Positions 1 through 11,650 of a stretch of 64,000 bases of DNA are shown here, one piece after another. Location: positions 80,934,001 through 80,998,000 of the forward strand of contig CM059583.1 of NCBI GenBank assembly GCA_030407085.1, given 5' to 3'. The position numbers were made by a program, and so were the translations under genes. The notes beneath the pieces are model-generated. The model had not been told where the DNA came from, ran no database searches, and was given only the letters and a program-made list of their open reading frames with translations. Numbering within the stretch: position 1 is the stretch's first letter; every line of letters begins with the position of its first letter. Origin of the DNA: Trichopria drosophilae. Its lineage: Eukaryota > Arthropoda > Insecta > Hymenoptera > Diapriidae.

Positions 1-1026
1 TATTTATTTAAAATTGGAATAATAAAGGAAAATAAATGTACATGCAATTTGCCTAATGGATACGCTAATTATGTTTTATTTTAATGCAACCAATTTTATG
101 TTGCCCGTATTTCTCTTATCGAAGCCCTAGAAAAAGAAAATATCTATCCCCTTACGATATTGGACCAATCCTGGCCCTGGACAAAGTAACTATATTTATT
201 CCACTAACGAAACTTATCACACAAATAAGAAATTCTTTGGACGACTTCCTTCGTCCTGATACTTTTCAGACTCACTAAACAAAACAAGCTGATAAACAAA
301 AGTAAAGAATTCGGATGGATAAATCCACTTAAATTTAGGCAAACCAACGCTTCTAAACAGAGCCAATAAGAACTGACATCTACAGCCATCTATCTACCAC
401 TCTAGTAAGCTGCTGACTCCAAACCAAACTAATTTTCGACTCCACTCATCTACAGAGCGATTGGCTGAAGGATCTCATAGATCCAGTGCCGAGGCTAGAA
501 GGTTAATTGCCTTCTATTAGTCCTAAATTGAAGAAGAAGAAGAAGAATAAGTTCCTAGTCAGAGACCCATCGTGATATAGGTTGGCAACCTACAAAAAGA
601 AGAAGTTCCAACGCTTCTTTAGGTTACTTTTTGCATTACCCATCAAGAACTAGAAATCTTTATTATTCTCTACTATTACCGTCACCACAACCCTATCCGA
701 TGGCACCACTTTACGGGCGCAATTACGGGCATACGGAAATCATTGAACTCGACCCGATTGCTGTTTCATCTCTGGCGCAGCCCTACATAATTAGTGTTAT
801 GTAGATGTGTGTTGAGTCCCGTACTCGAAACTCTTACTGCGATTGAACGGCAAACGCCATTCTATAGAATTCTCACCAATTCTTCCAGAAATTGTTTCTT
901 AGTCTCTGCAGTTTATTGTTTTTATCTAGAATTGAACTGATCTTGGCAAGTCCTATGAGAATATTTTTTTCAAACACATTCTAATAAACGACAGCCTGGG
1001 CTATGACAACAAGCATCTGTAAGGCT
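1..1026. other. AT-rich intergenic DNA, no gene recognised
   Basis: Short reading frames here are interrupted and match nothing I recognise. A short GAA/AAG-type microsatellite lies at about 530-549. The segment 700-900 is less AT-rich than its surroundings but has no sustained reading frame on either strand. Confidence 0.5.
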
Positions 1027-1593
1027 GATAGACTGGATGTAACTGAGATTTTCGGTGTACTGCAGAAGACGCTGCGACAGAAGTAACGTTTTGTAATTGT
1101 CTTCGTATAGGTAAGTCGATTTTTATTATCAATTCTACTTATGAGAATTATAACGTCATCAATTAATGTACATTATTTAATTCATAAATATGCGAAAAAG
1201 AGAAACGAATTTAATTTCTGCAAAGCAAGTGTCCGTTTTAATTTAGCGTCTAATATTGACCAATTGGATACCGGCATTATCCCGCCCAATTTTAAAATTT
1301 TTTATTTTTAAACCTTACAGTTTTATTTTATTACTACAATTTAGTCTTTTAATAAATAATTGACTGTTTAGATTTTACTATAGTTTTAGCAGAACAGGGC
1401 ATAAATCATAGAATTATATCTTGCAGTGTAACATACAAAATAATTTTCTAAAAATATACACTGTTGAAATAAAACATGAGAATTTTTAAAACATTGGGAA
1501 AAAAAGTAATAAAAAGATTCTGCAAAAACTTTGCAATTTTTGTTTATAACTGACAATGTTTCATACTAAAATGGAGGATTTTTAAATGTATTT
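1027..1593 (+). repeat. 565-bp direct repeat, copy A
   Basis: This block is repeated in the same orientation at 3379-3945, with only scattered substitutions and 1-nt indels visible (I estimate mid-90s percent identity by eye). Both copies start with GATAGACTGGATGTAAC and end near AAAATGGAGGATTTTTAAATG (copy B has one T fewer). About 85 bp in, both contain TATAG followed by GTAAGTC/GTAAGTCA, a good match to a splice donor. No terminal inverted repeats are visible, so it could be a piece of a larger element or a segmental duplication. Superfamily unknown. Confidence 0.8.
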
Positions 1594-2837
1594 TTAATCA
1601 TTTTGGGAAACAATAAATTTCTTTATTCTGTTTCTTTTTACGAACAATGGGACATATTACAGCAGCACTGCAAGTTGTTATGTAAATGTAGATATTGAAG
1701 TGGTACCTAAATTATATAGAAATTAAAAATTTTGAATTTTTATTATTTGGGTTTTCATAATGTAGTGAAAAAATGATTACATCTATTTTATTATCAAAAT
1801 TTAATTTAAAAAACATGAATATTGTGACCTAATTAAATATGTCTATACAATGCTATACCAATCCTACCGATACTTGTGTATGATGTATGAAATATGATCT
1901 TGACATAACTAAATACGTATGCAACAGATTACATACACTTTACCCACATTTATGTTTGATGTGGAAATTGTACTAGTTTAAGTTGAACAAGACCCAGTGA
2001 AATGGAATCAATATTTATCTTAAAATATTCGATCAGTTTCAATAAAATATTTTGCAGGTTTGTGAATAAAGGCATTTTTAAAGTTAAGCCTTTGTTTTAC
2101 TTATTCAATCTAACCTAAATTATAATAAATGTATAATGTGGCTTTCACTATAGGCTTGTGGTGAATTAATTAGAAAATTTGGAGATCATGCGAAACATTT
2201 TAAATATGCAATTCTTCATTTAAAATTATGGCACAATTATAAAACACAATAGTAATCAACCTGTGATTGTACGCCGTAAAAAATGGAAATGAAATTTACA
2301 ATTGTGTCGTGTTCTTCATTCCTAAAAATATGGTGATATTCCAACATTTAACGTTGTTATGAATTTCAGAACAAGTTGTAAATTCCCTACACTTACGGTG
2401 GTAAAATTACAACACGACGCATTTTCCGCAAGTGATACATGGGTAAAAATCATGCCCATGCTGTACATTGTAAATTTACAATATGAGGGAAATAACCATT
2501 GGTCTATACAGAGAGAATATTTGAGCAGCTACTGTGTTAGTAAACACAACTACTGCTTGAAATTTGTGGCTGTTCTTATTCTGCGAATTGTATAGCTCTT
2601 GTTCCCGCCTAGGACACAGGCTAGTCCACGACGAGTGTCATAGGAAAGTCTGGTATAGCTGCTGTTGGAAAAGAGAGAAATACGGCAATGCTGCTATATG
2701 TACATATGATATTTGTCGCAAGTCTAGCAAGGTTACCATGCTAGAAAGCAAGCATGCATGCTCTGCTATAGCCCCGGCAACTGTTGATTGAAAGTTCTTT
2801 CTGTGTAGTAAAATTAATCCCCCATAAAACACTTCGT
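1594..2837. other. Intergenic, no gene recognised
   Basis: AT-rich DNA with short frames only. A 75-codon plus-strand frame at 2564-2791 is Cys-rich (several scattered Cys) but lacks a recognisable zinc-binding spacing, and I do not call it a gene. Confidence 0.45.
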
Positions 2838-3378
2838 GTAAAAAAACTCGCCAAGTTCTTATTAGTAAAACATAATTACCACAAAAACTGCTATCAGAAT
2901 TATGTTATGTACAATTACAAGACTATATTCTTATTCTACAAAAAGCATTGAAATCATTTAGTAAGACCAAGTTCTTTCTAATAAATGAAACTATTCATTA
3001 ATGCAATATACAATAATTTGGAAAGAAAATGTTGTGTACATTCAGAACACCATCAAATTTTTCAAGAACTTCTTTGAAATCTAAGTAATTCTATTCATTT
3101 CTTTAATGAAATTACCGTTTAATAAGAAAATGTTATTAATGTATTTAATGAACTTAAACAATCTATCCAATATCATCTATAATATACACATTGGCCCTTA
3201 TTACAAGCATTTCACAACTGGCTTGTCAAAAACTTGGCTGCCCTTTTAGTCAAGTTTTTCGGAGAATCTTGGTCCCCGAAGAATGGTCCCCACTTCGAAG
3301 TGTCATGCATTTTTCAGAATACATGCATTAGTTTGTCAGTCAATATATTATTGTATTATTTGCAATTTCTTACATTTC

Positions 3379-3945
3379 GATAGACTGGATGTAACTCAGA
3401 TTTTCGGTGTACTGCAGAAGACGCTGTGATATAAGTAACGTTTTTTAATTGTATTCGTATAGGTAAGTCAATTTTTATTATCAGTTCTACTTCTGAGAAT
3501 TATTGCGTTATCAATTAATGTATATTATTTAATTCATAAATATACAAAAAAGAGAAACGAATTTAATTTCTGCAAAGCAATTGTCCGTTTTAATTTAGCG
3601 TCTAATATTGACCAATTGAATACCGGCATTATCCCGCCCAATTTTAAAATTTTTTATTTTTAAACCTTACAGTTTTATTTTATTACTACAATTTAGTCTT
3701 TTAATAAATAATTGACTGTTTAGATTTTACTATAGTTTTAGCAGAACAAGGCATAAATCATAGAATTATATCTTGCAGTGTAACATACAAAATAATTTTC
3801 TAAAAATATACACTATTGAAATAAAACATGAGAATTTTTAAAACGTTGAAAAAAAAGTAATAAAAAGATTCTGCAAAAACTTTGCAATTTTTGTTTATAA
3901 CTGACAATTTTTCTTTCTAAAATGGAGGATTTTAAATGTATTTTA
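3379..3945 (+). repeat. 565-bp direct repeat, copy B
   Basis: Second copy of the block at 1027-1593, in the same orientation, sitting in the loop of the outer foldback immediately after the left arm ends (ACATTTCGA). The donor-like GTAAGTCA is preserved near 3463. The remainder of the loop, 3946-4315, is unique AT-rich DNA. Confidence 0.8.
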
Positions 3946-5267
3946 GTACTGGTATTGTACAGGACATAAAACAGAAATTATTATATGGTATTGCATTGAC
4001 AAGCAATACCTTGAATGGTAAACAAAGAACGGTTCATCTTACAAAGCTACGAAATATGACCCTCCATTGACAGTCGGGTGCTGACTTTATAACCTCCAAA
4101 CCAAATGTTTTTACGTACTTCATTTATTATGCTTTTTCCCCCTCATCTCATTATGCAATAATAAGTACCCCATTTTTAATATTAGTTTTGTTTACTAACA
4201 GAGTTATATAATACTAGAATTTTTTGGCATATGAAATATTGTAAAGATGAATATTTTGTAGTGCAAATGAATGTAAATGCTGTGATGATAAATTAACTGG
4301 AATATGAGCGTAACGAAATGTAAGAAATTGCAAATAATACAATAATATATTGACTGACAAACTAATGCATGACACTTCGAAATGGGGACCATTCTTTGGG
4401 GACCAAGATTCTCCGAAAAACTTGACTAAAACTTGACAGCCAAGTTTTTGACAAGCCAGTTGTGGAATGCTTGGAATTAGGGCCAATGTGTATATTATAG
4501 ATGATATTGCATCAATTTTTGAAGTTCATTAAATACATTAATAACATTTTCTTATAAAATGGTAATTTCATTAAAGAAATGAATAGAATTACTTAGATTT
4601 CAAAGAAGTTTCTTGAAAAATTTGATGGTTTTTTAAATGTACGCAAAATTTTCTTTTTTCAGTTTTTGTGGTAATTATGTTTTACTAATAACAGGGTTGC
4701 CACAAACAGGGAAAACCGGGAAAACCTGGAATTGTCAGGGAATTTTGTGATGAGTTGTTTTAAAAAATTAATTATTTAGGCTAAGATGATAGATGTTTCT
4801 ATATAAATCCTAGGCTCTATTTGACAAAAATTCTTCCCTTGCGTATAGTCCGTGGCCACCTCAGAGCTGAGGTCTGAGGTACTCTGCATTTATAACGACG
4901 TCCACCAGACGGCGCCATCAGAGATACTTACTAGACATTACACGGAAAAAAATCCGCGCATACACGGAAAATGTATTGGGAGATTCACTGCCCTAATAGA
5001 GAAAGCATGGCCACCAGTCACAGTTAAACGGCGCAACTTCGATGTTGACGCCTGCTTTCTGAATTTGGGAAGACTGCGCTCCCAAATTCTGATGGCAACA
5101 ATTTCGTGCGTTGGGAATCTAGCGCCCTCTGGACACATGTCGGTAGTATTCCCGCTCTGTAGGAATCACATTCACATGTTCAGTTCAGTGCAATCAGAAA
5201 GCAAGGTAATTTCGGTCACGACTCACGAGTGAACAATAAAAAATAATAGGAATTCATAATGAATTGC

Positions 5268-5468
5268 TATTTTAGGGCGCTTTTATCTATTTTTTCTGAG
5301 TGTGTGTCAAATTTCAGCGAAATCAATTCAGAAACGAGCGAGATTTCGCAGGAATTAGTTTGATTACTAGAAAAATGTATTCTTGCGAATTCTCTCTCGT
5401 TTCTAAACCGATTTCGCTAAAATTTTACTTACACTCAGAAATAATGCGTAAAAGCGTCCTAAAATCAA
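5268..5468. repeat. 200-bp imperfect inverted repeat
   Basis: The stretch starting ATTTTAGGGCGCTTTTA at about 5268 is mirrored by one ending TAAAAGCGTCCTAAAAT at about 5466. Arms of about 85-90 nt include TTTCAGCGAAATC versus GATTTCGCTAAAAT and GAAACGAGCGAGA versus TCTCTCGTTTC. It lies in the left non-coding part of the hAT element. It may be a small MITE or an internal palindrome of that element. Confidence 0.75.
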
Positions 5469-6234
5469 TTTCAGCTTGAAAATGTATTTGCTTACCGTTT
5501 AATTTGAATATTCGATGTTAGGAATTTTGAAATATTCATATTCTATATTATATCCGCCATTTTGAATTTTGAAAAACTAACATCAGATTTGAAATCAACG
5601 AACTCCTTTTATATATGTGCTGAAATAATTATCTTGTTCTGCGAGAGAAATTCGTGCATTAAAATGTTATGTATCACACAAATACATTGCACTGAAAGAT
5701 ATCCATGTTTATAATGGTTGCGTGCAATTGTTATAACATTATACGCTACTGGAACATATTGTAATATATGACATACATGTGAATACTATTCTAATTTTCT
5801 TTTTGAGTATATTTGTTCAGTTTCTCTCGAATCGAATCTACCTATTTATATATTAATTCTAACCTAAGATGTGAAAAACATTAGACTATAGAAAGATTCT
5901 CAATACTGTCTCTGTATAATTTGTTCTCATAACCATGAAATAAAACAAAAGTTCTAATGATTAGCCATTAAAATATAATTTAAGTCGAATATTTCGACCT
6001 TCGCATTCTTTATACGACGTTAGAAGTCTTAGGGTTTCATTTATATACCCATTCTCGATGTGGTCATGGCTTTTTTTCTCGGCGCAGTAAGTTTCTCGCG
6101 TTTTAGCTTTGCCGACTTTCCAGAGTTTTGGGAATGTCACGCTCCCAAACTCGGGCGAAATGACCAGCCAAACGGGAGGGGAGGCTCCGTAACTCCGTTA
6201 GGTGGCGTTCATCTTCCAAGAGATTTTCCGTGTA

Positions 6235-7561
6235 TACAGTCAGGGCAGCGCGTGCGCTGGTAATAGGGATCCCGCCTTTCCGTATCAACAATGGTGCACC
6301 GACCATGAGAGTACGGCGCTGTGAGCGCCACTGGAAAGAACGAACCCTCTCCATTTAAATACGAGGCTGAGTGAGCATCAGTTTTTTGAGTGCACACGAG
6401 CATCAAGATTCTCATTAGGGTTACCAGACGTATTCATTTATAACCGGACGCTCTAACTCTAAAACTATGAGCTTCTATAAGAAAATGCTAAGAATGAGTT
6501 GTTTTGAAAAAGTAATTTATTTGATAATAGGTATATGAGAATCTATCATCCGGCGTTGCTTAATACATATTTCATAATCATGTTGAATGCATCGATTGTT
6601 TATATAGTTTAGGATTTTTTCCCCCAAAGAACTATCAACTTTTGGCAAAAATTGCAAAGGACAAAAAACTCGTAGAATTCATAAGTGAATACACCAAATT
6701 TTTTTTCAGAATTTTTCATAAATAAATTATATTTTTGAAAAAAAATTCCTCTACATTTTGCTCACCCGTGTAAAAAAAACATAATTTTTGCAACAATTTG
6801 ATTAATTTTACGTTTGTGGAAAATTTTTCATTTTTGCGTAAAACTCCTTTCTTTTCATTTGTCACATTTCATGGATATAAGACTCACACAAACAAAAATA
6901 TTAAACGAAAATTAATTTAAAAAATTAATCAAATAAATTACTTATTTTTATTTTCATAATCATGTTGAATGTATTGATTGTCCGCATCAGTGACATGTTG
7001 GATGAAATAATTTCTTATGAATTAAGTATTTACGAGGTGTGTTATATTTTTTTTTTATATATACAATATTATTTTTGTTAAATTAATGTTGTTATTCATA
7101 ATTAATAAACTATTTAGTTCTGATAATAATGGACATGGTCATCGAAACGTCAAAAAAAAAATTGGTGTGAAATTATTTCATCCAACATGTCACCGGACAA
7201 TCGATGCATTCAACATGATTATGAAATATGTATTAAGCAACGCCGAATTATAGATTCTCATACACCTATTATCAAATAAATTACTTTTTCAAAACAACTC
7301 ATTCTTAGCATTTTCTTATAGAAGCTCATAGTTTTAGAGTTAGAGCGTCCGGTTATAAATGAATACGTCTGGTAACCCCAATGAGAATCTTGATGCTCGT
7401 GTGCACTCAAAAAACTGATGCTCACTCAGCCTCGTATTTAAATAGAGAGGGTTCGTTCTTTCCAGTGGCGCTCACAGCGCCGTACTCTCATGGTCGGTGC
7501 ACCATTGTTGATACGGAAAGGCGGGATCCCTATTACCAGCGCACGCGCTGCCCTGACTGTA
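6235..7561. mobile_element. 1.3-kb foldback transposon, TA-flanked
   Basis: Arms 6235-6599 and 7198-7561 are nearly perfect inverted repeats of about 365 nt, starting TACAGTCAGGGCAGCGCG on each side. TA flanks both ends (6233-6234 and 7562-7563), consistent with a TA target duplication. The loop holds a second, smaller inverted pair: about 6950-7015 can also pair with 7160-7230, so the right arm has two partners. Short frames on both strands of the arms are mirror images of each other and are not genes. The TA duplication suggests mobilisation by a Tc1/mariner-type transposase, but this is inference. Confidence 0.8.
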
Positions 7562-7903
7562 TATGCGCCGCCTTTTTTCCGTGTAGATATGCAGGTGTAT
7601 GTAAAATAGGCCGGAGGACAACGAAGCACCGAACGCGAAACCGAACTTGAAGGGTATCTTTGTCCTCTTTCATTCCATCACAAGATAGACAAGGATCACA
7701 AGGTTGAATATATCCTTCGAGTTCGTGTTCGGGTTCGATTCTCTCAGGCCTAATATATTCTCATCCGCCATATTGGGTCCATGACGGAGGGAAGCCGCGC
7801 GCTGAATGTGTTTTTAGGTGATTTGGTACATATGTTCGATTTGTCCTGCTCCGGCTTAAGGCTACTACACATAAGGAGACGTAAGAAGAATACTCAAACG
7901 TGA

Positions 7904-9645
7904 TTGGTCGCTGCTGCTTTTACGTCTTACGTCATATGCATACGTCTTGACGCAGTCGTAATATATTTTGACGAAAGTTTCAATAAAAGTGCTAAAGCTA
8001 CCCAAATGGATTTCGCAGTAGGTTTCTGGGATAATGAAACAAACCAGGCTTGTATTGGATACTACTCATCATCGTTTCTAGGTCACTGTAGGGCAAGTGA
8101 TCTCTTAGCATCTTTTTCATCTACAGTCGAACCTTTCATGTTATCTAAGCTTTTAAATATTTCTATTGATGGCCCTAACGTGAATCTTAAATTTATAAAA
8201 GATCTGTGCACCGAGTTAAGTTTTGAAAAAAACTCCGAATCTCCCAGATTTCTGTTCATAGGAACTTGCGGGTTACATACCTGCAACAATGCGTTTAAGG
8301 AAGGTGTCAAAGCTACAAAGTGGAAAATTGATGATTTTCTAAGAGTGATATATTATTTGTTTAAGGATTCCTCTGCTAGTAGAGACGATTATACTGAATA
8401 TTCAGGATCAGAAGTGTTTGCTCTCAAATTTTGTGCCGTTAGGTGGTTGTGCAATAGGGACGCTACTGAAAGAGCACTTACAATTCTTCTTAATCTAAAA
8501 AAGTATGTAGACGGAGTTTGTAAAAACAAAAAGGAAAACAGTATCACAGATGGGAGCTACCAAACTGTGAAGAATTGTCTAGAGGACAAACTACTTGCCG
8601 TCAAGCTTACCTTTTTTGCTTATGTAGCATCAATTTTGGAGCCTTTTTTAAAGGAATTTCAAACAGCCGAGCCTATGGCCCCCTTGCTTTTTTCGTCGCT
8701 TCAGGGAATAATTATTGACTTAATGAAAATATTCTTCAAAAAAGAAGTTCTTGAAAAATCAACAAATGTCGCTAAAATAGATCTGATGAAATCAGAAAAC
8801 TTGAGAGAAGCTGCAAATCTTAATTTTGAAGACAATTTTTCTGTAAAGAAAGAACTTAAGAAGGCGAAAACCGCATCAGGTAAAGAAATATTAATCTTTA
8901 AAAATGATTGCAGAACATTTTTAAAATGTTTGTGCTTAAAATTGCTAGAAAAATCTCCTCTGAAGTACGAATTGTGCAAGGGGGTATCTTGCTGTGATCC
9001 ATCTGTGATTGTCAACTGCTCTGCCTCAATCGTGTCTATAGGCGGCTAGATACAGCGCTTTCATATTTTTCGGAAGGAAACTGGCTGAGTTCGACAGAAT
9101 GTGATAAGATTAAGAAAGAATTTGTGTCCCTGCTTGAGAAACGTAGTGTAAGAGATAGATGTAAAGAGTATAGTAGATCAGAACGCCTGGATACTTTTTG
9201 GATGTCAATACTAGATTTGAATAGTTGTTCACTCCTCGTGAAAAAATTTATTATGTTAGTACTTCTGATTAGTCACGGAAATGCATTCGTCGAGAGGGGT
9301 TTTAGTGTTAATAAAGAAATGGTCATTGAAAATCAAAAAAAGAGTTCATTAATTGCACTTCGTCAAGTTTATGATGGAATTGTCGCAGAAGGTGGTATCG
9401 CATCTTTAAGCATAACACAAAAAATGATTAATAAAGTGCAGCATTCTCGACGAGAATATCAAGCTATGCTTGATAAAGAGAAGAAACTGGCTTGTAATGC
9501 TACTGAAGAGGCTTTGAAGAAAAAGAGTTTAAGTGAAAAGATAAGAAATCTTCAGGAGGAAAAAAGAATGATGGAGCTTGAACACAAAAATCAAACAGAT
9601 TCAATCAACAACGACATCGAAGCTCTTTCCTTGCAATTAAAGTAA
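7904..9645 (+). pseudogene. hAT-like transposase remnant, 5'-truncated and frameshifted
   Basis: A 381-codon frame (7904-9049) is followed in another frame by 173 codons (9124-9645). Recognisable protein sequence starts near 7955 (VIYFDESFNKSAKATQMD) and continues with a stretch typical of hAT-like proteins, including GHCRASDLL, ISIDGPNVN and GTCGLHTCNNAF. Near 9040 the frame shifts: reading frame 1 continues with RLDTALSYF and leads into the second block without an intervening stop. That block carries the hAT C-terminal signature NAFVERGFSVNKEM followed by ENQKKSSLIALRQVYD, the dimerisation-type region. The last ~60 residues are Lys/Glu-rich and predicted by eye to be coiled coil, which is unusual after that signature. 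The N-terminal DNA-binding zinc finger expected for the family is not seen. The gene lies inside the element bounded by CAGGGTTGC ends, which supports the assignment. Confidence 0.75.
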
Positions 9646-9761
9646 AAGATTGTTCTCTATTTATGTACAGTGTTTATTACATAAGTATTTTTGTTACAAA
9701 AGTCTAACTGCAGCATTGAAGACTCTAAGTAAAATCTACGAGAATTGATTAGATTTAAGAT

Positions 9762-10724
9762 TGTAACCCTTACGTTTTCTCCCGTGTGGTTAATAATTAT
9801 AATTCTCGGAATTATCTAATCTGCAGGCTCTGATCAATTGTAGATCTATAATACACACACACAGACGGCACAAGGAAAGGGTCTTGTAAATCAAGTATAA
9901 CTCCTTTATATAGAAACAAAATATTTATTAAATACGACCTTGACCTTAACCTTACACTATTGATATTTACTTAAGTATGCGTTTGAGAGTTTGGATACGC
10001 GGAATCTAGAAAAGAAAATGATTATTATTAAGTGGAATTAATTTGCAAGTCCGGATAACCAGCAATTAATTAAATGTTGATCGGAAAATTTGAGTACGAC
10101 GGGATCGCCTCAGCGATCGCGCTACCGCGAATGATTTTCCCAATTAGTCCAACCGTCGCCCTCAGCGGGGTCCGGAACAGGACTAATTCCTTCAAAAATA
10201 AAAATGAAAATAATAAATTGGTTTATGCGATTTGCACGCCCAGATCGCCCAAGTTCCTCTCAGCGAGGAGACCTAGTGCGAGGATCTAGGAGAGCCGTGC
10301 CGGGATCCCTCAGCGGGAGTCCTGGGCGTGACTTGGATATGGAGATCGCCAAAGTCCCTCTCAGCGAGGAGACCTAGTGCGAGGAGTGAAGGAAGTCGTG
10401 CCAAGATCCCTCAGCGGGAGCCCTGGGCGAGACTGGGATCGGGAAGAGGCTTCAAGCCAGGCACTTCTCAGCGAAGAGCTGGACGAGAAGTGCTCGTCTT
10501 GAGAGTTTCCTCGAACAGGTCGACTCCTATTCCCTCTCTCGAGACTGAGACGTCATGCCCTCTCCCTGGAATCGGGCATGCGCACCACAATACATGACGA
10601 GCAAGACCACCGCTCGGTCCCACCCGAAAGCCTCAGGGACGCAACTTAAAATAAAAGTGCCCTGGCCCTTAAATTAAAGACAAAAACACAAAAGGAGCTA
10701 CGGCCCTGCGTTGTGGAGGTTACA
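9762..10724. mobile_element. Solo LTR, 963 bp, inserted in the hAT element
   Basis: The block begins TGTAACCCTTACG and ends GGAGGTTACA, giving TG...CA ends, and is flanked by AGAT at 9758-9761 and 10725-10728. No internal retrotransposon region is present, so this is a solo LTR left by LTR-LTR recombination. A 4-bp duplication fits Gypsy-type integration. It lies about 115 bp downstream of the hAT transposase stop. Transcription direction is not certain. The central 10.1-10.6 kb is GC-rich and contains the hairpin array listed separately. Confidence 0.8.
10103..10476. repeat. Array of seven hairpins with constant CTCAGCG core
   Basis: CTCAGCG occurs at seven places: stems around 10103-10118, 10159-10169, 10256-10268, 10306-10318, 10357-10369, 10407-10419 and 10464-10476. 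In six of them the loop is TCAGC and the stems differ but still pair: CCC/GGG, CCTC/GAGG, TCCC/GGGA, CCTC/GAGG, TCCC/GGGA and CTTC/GAAG. The first is GATCGC/GCGATC around CTCA. The second sits within a larger stem, AATTAGTCC (10142-10150) with GGACTAATT (10180-10188). Two of the units are also part of a ~105-bp tandem duplication (10234-10340 and 10343-10440). The function is unknown; structured LTR RNA is a reasonable guess. Confidence 0.75.
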
Positions 10725-11062
10725 AGATGTGTATTAAAATTTTTACTTTTGTAAGCATTTGAAATAAAATACAAGTTTTGGTCGTAATTTTCTATTTTTC
10801 CTTACCTTAAATTTAAAATAACTAGTAACTAATGGCTTCAAATTATTCACAGAATAAGATTGTTAACAATTAACAATGTAAATCTTATATTGTTAATTTC
10901 ATTGAATTATTTTATATTATTGTCGTAACAGCTCAAAAATATATTCAAACAATTTCATATTGGTCAGGGAATTTTAAGAAAAATGGTCTGGAAAACCTGG
11001 AAAAGTCAGGGAATTTTGAAACCGAAAATCTGTAGCAACCCTGAATAAGAACTTGGTGAGTT

Positions 11063-11640
11063 TTTACATGATTCCCAGACTTCCTATTGCGCAACATACT
11101 CGTGTAGTGTCCTTGTTTTCAGTTATCTCCCATACATATACAAATCCGAGTAGATTATTTGACCTTGAAATGACCTCCAAGTGCGACCACAAGGACGAAG
11201 ACCTTAAATACCTTGTGGAGATATTTCGGCTAATGATATAAACTATGGAGCAGAAGACCTGGACCTCGACATCAGTGATCCTTTTCACCAGGTGCTCGGA
11301 ACATAGTATTCGCGACTACCCTTTTAAGACCCGGCACAAATATTTTATTTGATAAAATGAAGAATTACAGAGCGCGATACCTGGACCCCCTAATCGGCGA
11401 TCGTTAACAACTAGTGAACCTATTTTAGCTGATCACATAATAAAGAAAAGAATTTTCAATCCTTGAAATGGTGATGATAAAACTGACATATGTAATTGTT
11501 TTGAATACAGTTTTAAATTAAATAAAAAGAGCTGTTTAAGAAAAGGTAAGGAAATGTTTATCATAAAAAATGAAGACTATTTAGATAAGAACATATATTC
11601 ATTTCATATATTTCAAATTAGTGTACAAATTTGAAATAAA
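11063..11640. other. Intergenic, no gene recognised
   Basis: No sustained reading frame. A TGACCTTGA word is present at about 11160, resembling the half-sites in the inverted repeats near 28.7 and 37 kb, and may be a decayed TE end. Confidence 0.4.
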
Positions 11641-11650
11641 ATAACATACA

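Larger units (their letters stand above)
4692..11043. mobile_element. hAT-type DNA transposon with nested insertions
   Basis: The left end reads CAGGGTTGCCACA and the right end, read inward, CAGGGTTGCTACA; both are followed by subterminal words of the type AAAACCTGGAA and TCAGGGAATTTT. The element is flanked by AATAA at 4687-4691 and 11044-11048. The uninterrupted site is seen in reverse complement in the other arm of the host foldback (2848-2870), which shows a single AATAA. CAGGG-type ends and the hAT-like transposase remnant inside agree with the hAT superfamily, although hAT elements usually make 8-bp duplications. After removing the foldback 6235-7561 and the solo LTR 9762-10724 the element would be about 4.05 kb. 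Confidence 0.8.
2838..11062. mobile_element. Outer foldback element, interrupted by a hAT insertion
   Basis: Left arm 2838-3380 is the reverse complement, with substitutions and indels, of right arm 4310-4691 plus its continuation at 11044-11062. Matching landmarks include CATTGGCCC, CAAGTTTTTCGGAGAATCTTGG and the reverse complement of CTCGCCAAGTTCTTATTAG. The left arm has about 110 bp (roughly 2893-3010) absent from the right arm. The loop (3381-4315) contains copy B of the 565-bp direct repeat. The right arm is broken after 4691 by the 6.35-kb hAT element and resumes at 11044, so the left arm preserves the sequence of the empty site. The superfamily of this foldback is unknown; no coding capacity is seen. 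Confidence 0.8.

Noticed and set aside
4852..5232. 126-codon plus-strand frame in the hAT element
   Set aside because: No domain, weak start context, and it overlaps an open minus-strand frame; it lies in the non-coding left part of the element.
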